From: Trebonia sp963774945
GTDB taxonomy: Bacteria; Actinomycetota; Actinomycetes; Streptosporangiales; Streptosporangiaceae
Direction: 5' to 3'
DNA: 64,000 nucleotides
Assembly: GCA_963774945.1 (NCBI GenBank)
Contig: CAVZHA010000002.1
Location: 310,001-374,000, forward strand
This document shows positions 58,862-64,000 of this stretch, piece after piece. Within the stretch, counting starts at the first letter, position 1; the number at the start of each line of letters is the position of its first letter. Position numbers and translations under genes: made by a program. The notes under the pieces are model-generated. The model had not been told where the DNA came from and made no database searches. It worked only from the letters and a program-made list of their open reading frames with translations.

Positions 58862-60161
58862 TTAGCGGGTGATGGTGAAGGTGTCGGGGTTGCGGGCGGG
58901 GCGTGCGGGAGGGGGCGCGGCCGGGTGGCCGATGGCGACCGTGCCCATGGGGCGCCAGCCCGGCGGCAGGTCGAGGGCGCGGGCGGCCAGGTCCTGGCAG
59001 AACAGGGTGGACGAGATCCAGGCCGAGCCGAGGTTCTCGACCGCGAGGGCAACCAGGAAGTTCTCCACCGCCGCGCCCATGGAGACGGTGAACATGTCCC
59101 GCTCGGCCTGGGACCGGCGCTCGTCCGGGTAGCCGTGGGCGGCCGACAGCTCCAGGCAGGGGACGACGATCAGCGGCGCGTCGCGCAGCGGCAGGCCGCG
59201 CCGGGTCCGGCGCGCGATCTGATCCTCGGTGAACCCGTCGCCGCGCAGGTCCGCCACCCACGCGTCGTGCATCGCGTCGAGCAGGCGGGTCCTGGCGGAG
59301 GGGGACGAGACGATCACGAACCGCCAGGGCTCGCTGTGGTGCGGCGCCGGGGCGGTCAGCGCGGCCTCGATCGCGCGCGAGACGGCGGCCGGGTCGACCG
59401 GCTGGTCGGTGAACGACCGGACCGTGCGCCGGGCGGGCAGCACGTCCGCCGCCCCGAGCCGGAACATGTCCTCGCTCGCGACCCGGACGAGCGCCCGCGC
59501 GCCCGGGCCGTCGTCGTCGGTGACCAGGGCGGACAGCCCCCGGACGATCGCCACCGGCAGCTGCCTGGCCTTGCTCTTGACCAGGTCGCCCGGCGGCGGC
59601 GATCTCGTCCGCCACCGCCGCCATCGTGACCTCGAGGGTGTTGCCGAACGTGTCCTGCTCGCCCCGGTGGTCGCGCACCGGCAGCACCCCGGCCGCGCCG
59701 ATCGCGGTGTCGGTCTGCCCCGCCCGCCACGGCCGGCCCATGGTGTCGGTGACCACCACCCCGACCGTCACCCCGAGCCGGGCGCGCAGCGCCTTGCGCA
59801 GCCGCCGGGCCGACTCGTCGGAGTCCTCGGGCAGCAGCACCACCGTGCCCGGGGCGGTGTTGGACTCGTCGACCCCGGCCGCCGCCATCACGAGCCCGTG
59901 CCTGGTCTGCGCGATCGTCGTCGCGCCGCGCCTGGCCACCACGCGGACGGTTTCGGCCGCGATCGCGTCATCGCGCGACATCGCCGCCACCCGGCCCTCG
60001 GCCTTGCTGACTACCTTCGAGGTGACCACCAGGATGTCGCCGTCGCGCAGGCCGGGCCCGTCCGCGGCGAGCGCGGCGTCGGCGATCAGCCGCGCCAGGT
60101 CGTCGCCGGACGAGACCTCCGGTATGCCGGACAGGCCCGAGATGGTGACCTGCGCGGTCAT
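58862..60161 (-). CDS. fbiB: Coenzyme F420:L-glutamate ligase / dehydro-F420 reductase
   Basis: Two-domain protein of about 432 residues. The N-terminal CofE-like domain (LRDGDILVVTSKVVSKAEGR, VVVTDTMGRPWRAGQTDTAI) adds glutamates to F420-0. The C-terminal nitroreductase-like FMN domain (TVRSFTDQPVDPAAVSRAI, APHHSEPWRFV) reduces dehydro-F420. A frame break near 59592 lies at the domain border. Its ATG overlaps the fbiA stop (ATGA), so translation is coupled. Confidence 0.93.
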
Positions 60162-61144
60162 CGGGCCAGCTCGTGGGCGAGGTCGATGGCGGCCTTGGCG
60201 ATGGCCGCCGTCGACGGGACGTCGCGCATGTACAGCGGGAGGGCGCGGACCGCGATGCCGGCCAGCGCCGGGTCGTCGGCCGCCGCCTTGTCCTCGTCGT
60301 CGACCAGCCATCCGTCGAGCAGGTCGGCGCCGTAGTGCGCGGCCACCGCGGCGGCCGTCGTCTCGACCCCGATCGTGGTCAGGCAGGCGTCGGCCATGCC
60401 GCGGACCGGCGCGCCGCCGATGATGCCGGAGACGGCGACCACGGTCTTGGCCGCGACCGCGTCCCTGATGCCGGGGACGGCCAGGATCGGCCCGATCGAG
60501 ACGACCGGGTTGGACGGCGGGAAGAGCACGAAGTCGGCCTCGGCGATGGCCTCGAGCACGCCGGGGGCGGGCACCGCCCGATCCGCGCCGACCGGGATGA
60601 TCGCCGAGGCCGGCACCGCCGCGTGCAGCCTCACCCACCACTCCTGGAAGTGAATCAGGCCGTCAGCCGGGGCGACCAGAGGTGAAACCAGGGTCCGTTC
60701 GATATCAGCGGTGTTGATCTTGACGTGGGTTTCGATCGGGTCGTCGGACATCGGGATGAGCTCGACCCCGGGCTGCCAGCGCTCGCACAGCCGCCGGGTG
60801 ACCGCGGACAGCGGCAGGCCGGACGCGAGCAGCTGGCTGCGCAGGATGTGGGTCGCGAAGTCGCGGTCGCCGAGGGTGAACCAGGACGGCTCCGCGCCGT
60901 AGGCGGCGAGCTCCTGGCCGACGCTGAACGTCTCGTCCGCGCGCCCCCAGCCCTGGTCGGGGTTGATGCCGCCGCCGAGCGTGTACATCACCGTGTCCAG
61001 GTCCGGGCAGACGCGCAGGCCGAACAGGGTGATGTCGTCGGCGGTGTTGCCGATGACGGTGATCTTGGCGTCGGGGGCAGCCGCGACCAGGCCGCGCAGG
61101 AAGCGAGAGGCGCCGACGCCGCCGGCGAGCACGGTAATCCGCAT
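60158..61144 (-). CDS. fbiA: 2-phospho-L-lactate/PEP transferase of F420 synthesis
   Basis: Transfers the (enol)pyruvyl- or lactyl-phosphoguanosine moiety to FO, giving (dehydro)F420-0. Intact, 328 residues. MRITVLAGGVGASRFLRGL and the FO-binding start VIGNTADDITLFGLRVCPDL are CofD signatures; also FPPSNPVVSIGPILAVPGI and SGIIGGAPVRGMADACL. First gene of the fbiA-fbiB operon and divergent from whiB2, the same order as in mycobacteria. Confidence 0.96.
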   Translation of the reverse strand: MRITVLAGGVGASRFLRGLVAAAPDAKITVIGNTADDITLFGLRVCPDLDTVMYTLGGGINPDQGWGRADETFSVGQELAAYGAEPSWFTLGDRDFATHILRSQLLASGLPLSAVTRRLCERWQPGVELIPMSDDPIETHVKINTADIERTLVSPLVAPADGLIHFQEWWVRLHAAVPASAIIPVGADRAVPAPGVLEAIAEADFVLFPPSNPVVSIGPILAVPGIRDAVAAKTVVAVSGIIGGAPVRGMADACLTTIGVETTAAAVAAHYGADLLDGWLVDDEDKAAADDPALAGIAVRALPLYMRDVPSTAAIAKAAIDLAHELAR

Positions 61145-61304
61145 GTCGCCAGTCTTGCATGCGGGGGACGTCGGACTTCGCCGGCGGGTCGGCCGGCCAT
61201 CGTTGTCGCAATTGCGGTGAGTAGCGAAGTATGTGCAGAGGGAAGTTTTTGAAGAATTTATCGTGCAACTTGGACAACCAGGTGGCCAATACCACCTTCC
61301 TCGC

Positions 61305-61334
61305 TTGACGTGAAGCAAGACACGCGGGTGTAAT
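61305..61334 (+). promoter_or_regulatory. Probable whiB2 promoter
   Basis: TTGACG (61305-61310) and TGTAAT (61329-61334) are 18 bp apart, a good match to principal-sigma promoters. The transcript would start about 70 nt before the gene. Confidence 0.5.
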
Positions 61335-61408
61335 TTCATTGGTGTGATTCTCGCTGTCACGGGAAGGGCAGTGAGCGTCAAGGGGGCTCCATGAGGGGAG
61401 GATGCGCT

Positions 61409-61684
61409 TTGACTGAGGTCATCGTCCCGCTAACGCAGGTTGTTGTCCGTCCGGAAGACGTAGATGACGTGGGTTGGCAGGACCAGGCGCTGTGCGCGCA
61501 GACGGATCCGGAGGCGTTCTTTCCAGAGAAGGGCGGTTCCACCCGGGAGGCCAAACGGGTCTGCCGGGGGTGCGAGGTCCGGGCCGAGTGCCTGGAGTAC
61601 GCGCTGGAGAACGACGAGAGGTTCGGCATCTGGGGCGGTTTGTCCGAACGCGAGCGACGGCGGATCAAACGCCAGGTGGTTTAG
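61409..61684 (+). CDS. whiB2: WhiB-family regulator, WhiB2/WhmD-like
   Basis: About 91 residues. The four cluster cysteines are in ALCAQTDPEAFFP and RVCRGCEVRAECLEYAL, and the turn FGIWGGLSERERRRIKRQ follows. WhiB2/WhiB proteins bind 4Fe-4S and work with sigma factors in septation and development. TTG 61409 is chosen because GAGGGGAGG (61393-61401) sits 7 nt upstream; the in-frame ATG at 61391 would place this ribosome binding site inside the gene. Location next to fbiA agrees with the WhiB2 assignment. Confidence 0.92.
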   Translation: MTEVIVPLTQVVVRPEDVDDVGWQDQALCAQTDPEAFFPEKGGSTREAKRVCRGCEVRAECLEYALENDERFGIWGGLSERERRRIKRQVV

Positions 61685-61815
61685 GGCATCTGACCGTAAT
61701 CCTGCCGTCGGCTGTGCATGCACTGTATTGTGCACCGGGTTCCCGCGGGGAGGGCTGAGCGCTTCTGCGTGCCTCCACGCGGGGCGGCCCTGACCTCCGA
61801 CCTGCGCTGGACCAC

Positions 61816-64000
61816 GTGTCAACTACTGCACCGCAAACCAGGCACACCGTTACCGCGCTCATCGTGGCGCATGACGGCGCTCGCCTGCTGCCCGGCCTCG
61901 TCCAGGCGCTCCAGGCGCAGACCTATGCGGTCGAGCAGGTGGTCGGGGTGGACACCGGAAGCCGGGATCGCAGCGGGGCCGTGCTGGCCGAGTTGATCGG
62001 GCAGGACGCGGTCTTCGGCATGGAGCGGTCCACTGGCTACGGCGAGGCGGTCTCGGTCGCGCTGCGGCACGCCACCCGGCGGCGCTCCGGGCAGACCGAC
62101 CCGAGCCTGACCCGGGTCGAGTGGATCTGGCTGCTGCACGACGACTGCGAGCCGGCCCCGCAGGCGCTTGAGCGGCTGCTGCGGGCGGCCAGCAAGGACC
62201 GTTCGGTCGTGGTGCTCGGGCCCAAGGTGCTCGACGGCCAGGACCGGCGAACGCTGCGCGAGGTGGGCGTCTCCATCGACCGGGCGGGCCGCCGGGTCAC
62301 CGGCATCGAGCCGGGCGAGATCGACCAGGGCCAGCACGACCACAACCGGGCCGTGCTCGCGGTCGGCTCGGCGGGCATGCTCGTCCGGCGCGATGTGTGG
62401 GATCAGCTCGGCGGGTTCGACACCCGGCTGCGGCTGTTCCGCGACGACCTCGACTTCTGCTGGCGGGTGCAGGCGGCCGGCTACCGGGTGCAGGTCGTCA
62501 CCGACGCGGTGCTCTACCACCGGGAGCTGGCGGCCAGGCGACGCCGCCCGACCGAGGGCGGCGGCTCGCGCAGGCTCGACCGGCGCAACGCGCTCTACGT
62601 GCTCGCCGTCAACCTTCCGCTGCTGGCGATGCTGCGCATCGTCGGCGGGGCGGTGATCGGCTCGATCATCAAGGCCGCCTACTTCGCCGCGACCAAGCAA
62701 CTCGACATGGCGCGGGCGCAGGCCGAAGCGGTCGGCTGGCTGTTCCTGCACCCGATCCGGCTCTGGCAGGGCCGCCGCAGGCGCGCGACCGGGCGCGCGG
62801 ACGCCTACGCCGCGGTCCGCACCCTCATCCCGCCCGCGCGCACGCTGTCGCGGCTCGCGGAGAAGGTCGCGGGGCTGATATCGGACGGCCCGCCGCAGGC
62901 GTCGGGCGGGCGTCACCAGGCCGCCTCGGAGGAATCCGAGGAAGACGAGCAGTTCGTCGACACGACGTCGGTGATGCGCAAGATCATCGGCAACCCCGGC
63001 GTCCAGCTGTTCGCGGTGCTGCTTGTGGTCGCGCTCATCGCCGAGCGGAGGCTGCTCGGCACCAGCCCGCTCGGCGGCGGCGCGCTGGTGCCCGCCTGGG
63101 GCGGTTCCGGCGCGCTGTGGTCGGAGTACCTCGCGGGCTTCCACGCGGTCGGCGTCGGATCGACCGCCTCCTCCCCGCCGTACCTGGCGGTCGTGGCCGC
63201 CCTGGGCACGATCCTCGGCGGGCAGGCCTGGCTGGCGGTCGACGTGCTGCTGCTCGGCTGCGTGCCGCTGGCCGGGCTGACCGCCTACCTGGCCACGCGG
63301 CGGCTGGTCAGGGCGACCGCCGCGCGGGTACTGCTGGCTGCCTCCTACGCGCTGCTCCCGGTCGCGATCGGGCTCGATCGCGGCCGGCCGGCTCGGCACC
63401 GCAGTGGCGTTCGTCCTGCTGCCGCTGATCGGGATCAGCGCCGCGCGGATGCTCACCGGCACCCCCAAGAAGGCCCGCCGGGCCGCCTGGGCGGTCGGCC
63501 TGCTGGTCGCGGTGGCGGCCGCCTTCGCGCCGCTGGCCTGGATCCTCGGCCTGGTGTTCGCGCTCGGCGTGCTCGCCGCCCGGCGCTGGCTGCTGGTGGC
63601 CGACCCGGTGAACGCCGCCATCGTCGCCATCGTGCCGTTCTTCGTGCTCTTCCCCTGGTCGCTGCACCTGCTGACCGACCCGATCGCGTTCGTGACCGAG
63701 GCCGGGGTGCAGACGGCGGGCCTGACCACAACCGGGCTCGGGCCGCAGCAGCTGCTCGCGCTCAGCCCCGGCGGCCCCGGCCTGCCGCCGGTGTGGGTCA
63801 CGATCGGGTTCGGGCTGGCGGTGGTCGCCGTTGTGCTGCCCACCCGCCGCACCTGGGTGACCGGTGTCGGCTGGGGCACGGCCATCGTCGGCTTCATCGC
63901 CGCGATCGCGCTGAGCCGGATCAACGTCACGCCGGCGGGCGGCGGCCAGCCCGCGGCCGGCTGGCCCGGGGTGGCGCTGGCGCTGGCGGCGCTCGGGCTG
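61816..64000 (+). CDS. Large membrane glycosyltransferase (GT2), 3' end outside window
   Basis: The N-terminal GT-A domain starts VTALIVAHDGARLLPGLVQA and has WIWLLHDDCEPAPQALERLL (the metal-binding DD) and FRDDLDFCWRVQAAGYRV. From about residue 395 the protein is hydrophobic with repeated helices, for example VQLFAVLLVVALIAERRLLG and AWAVGLLVAVAAAFAPLAW. The family in actinobacteria exceeds 1000 residues and probably transfers sugars to lipid-linked envelope polymers. A frame break near 63372 is repaired by one base. A long open frame on the opposite strand here is only its shadow. Confidence 0.85.
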   Translation, partial: MSTTAPQTRHTVTALIVAHDGARLLPGLVQALQAQTYAVEQVVGVDTGSRDRSGAVLAELIGQDAVFGMERSTGYGEAVSVALRHATRRRSGQTDPSLTRVEWIWLLHDDCEPAPQALERLLRAASKDRSVVVLGPKVLDGQDRRTLREVGVSIDRAGRRVTGIEPGEIDQGQHDHNRAVLAVGSAGMLVRRDVWDQLGGFDTRLRLFRDDLDFCWRVQAAGYRVQVVTDAVLYHRELAARRRRPTEGGGSRRLDRRNALYVLAVNLPLLAMLRIVGGAVIGSIIKAAYFAATKQLDMARAQAEAVGWLFLHPIRLWQGRRRRATGRADAYAAVRTLIPPARTLSRLAEKVAGLISDGPPQASGGRHQAASEESEEDEQFVDTTSVMRKIIGNPGVQLFAVLLVVALIAERRLLGTSPLGGGALVPAWGGSGALWSEYLAGFHAVGVGSTASSPPYLAVVAALGTILGGQAWLAVDVLLLGCVPLAGLTAYLATRRLVRATAARVLLAASYALLPVAIGLDRGRPARHRSGVRPAAADRDQRRADAHRHPQEGPPGRLGGRPAGRGGGRLRAAGLDPRPGVRARRARRPALAAGGRPGERRHRRHRAVLRALPLVAAPADRPDRVRDRGRGADGGPDHNRARAAAAARAQPRRPRPAAGVGHDRVRAGGGRRCAAHPPHLGDRCRLGHGHRRLHRRDRAEPDQRHAGGRRPARGRLARGGAGAGGARA

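Noticed and set aside
61819..63930. 703-residue open frame on the minus strand
   Set aside because: It is Arg/Pro/His-rich without any family pattern and lies fully opposite the glycosyltransferase, whose protein is clearly conserved.

Overview
The window is about 70% GC, high-GC actinobacterial chromosome. Markers that fix this are two WhiB-family regulators (WhiB7 with an AT-hook and a WhiB2-like protein), a mycoredoxin, a near-complete coenzyme F420 locus, a class II fructose-bisphosphatase (GlpX) beside a class I fumarase, and the order mycoredoxin, uvrD2, tesB, whiB7, ABC1 kinase known from mycobacteria and streptomycetes. The gene set is chromosomal core plus one conjugation-like cluster. 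The genus cannot be named from the sequence; something like the Streptosporangiales is plausible.

Sequence quality shapes everything below. Roughly half of the genes are broken by one or more frameshifts, and in most breaks that I could decode, removing exactly one base restores a conserved protein. I treat these as sequencing errors and annotate whole genes across them, so breakpoints are approximate.

Layout. 1-4.2 kb: transmembrane Ser/Thr kinase and fumarase (minus strand). 4.2-5.3 kb: repeat-rich non-coding island. 5.3-11.8 kb: membrane-anchored His-motif protein, patatin phospholipase, acyltransferase, transglutaminase-like protein, MarR regulator, MFS transporter, DUF1707 protein. 11.9-18.1 kb: glpX, DsbA/FrnE-like protein, xseB, xseA, a lipid-droplet-type protein, ispH, rmuC. 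18.2-22.9 kb: ABC transporter, Moco-sulfurase-like PLP enzyme, ychF, zinc ribbon protein. 23.8-33.9 kb: one-directional, tightly packed operon of type IV secretion/conjugation-like genes (TcpD-, TcpE-, MinD-, VirB4-, VirB6-, VirB8-like proteins and a transglycosylase/NlpC hydrolase), with no relaxase, coupling protein or integrase seen, followed by an SGNH hydrolase. 35.1-38.7 kb: dnaE. 38.7-45.3 kb: ANTAR regulator, mycoredoxin, uvrD2, tesB, whiB7 with a long regulatory leader, ABC1 kinase. 45.4-54.4 kb: ThiF-like protein, zincin, SDR, moaE, Lon-like PDZ protease, glycosyltransferase, sugar nucleotidyltransferase, DNA glycosylase. 54.5-61.7 kb: F420 locus (cofG, a cofH-like gene without the radical-SAM cysteines, a Baeyer-Villiger-type monooxygenase, fbiB, fbiA) and whiB2. 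61.8 kb to the end: large family 2 glycosyltransferase running off the window.

Most promising observations: the orphan T4SS-like operon with a TcpE-MinD fusion-like protein whose P-loop lysine is glutamine; the cysteine-less CofH homologue inside the F420 locus; a dispersed hairpin found twice with compensatory base-pair change; a second dispersed intergenic element; and the whiB7 attenuation leader with an AT-rich box exactly 3 bp from its -35. No tRNA, rRNA or CRISPR was recognised.
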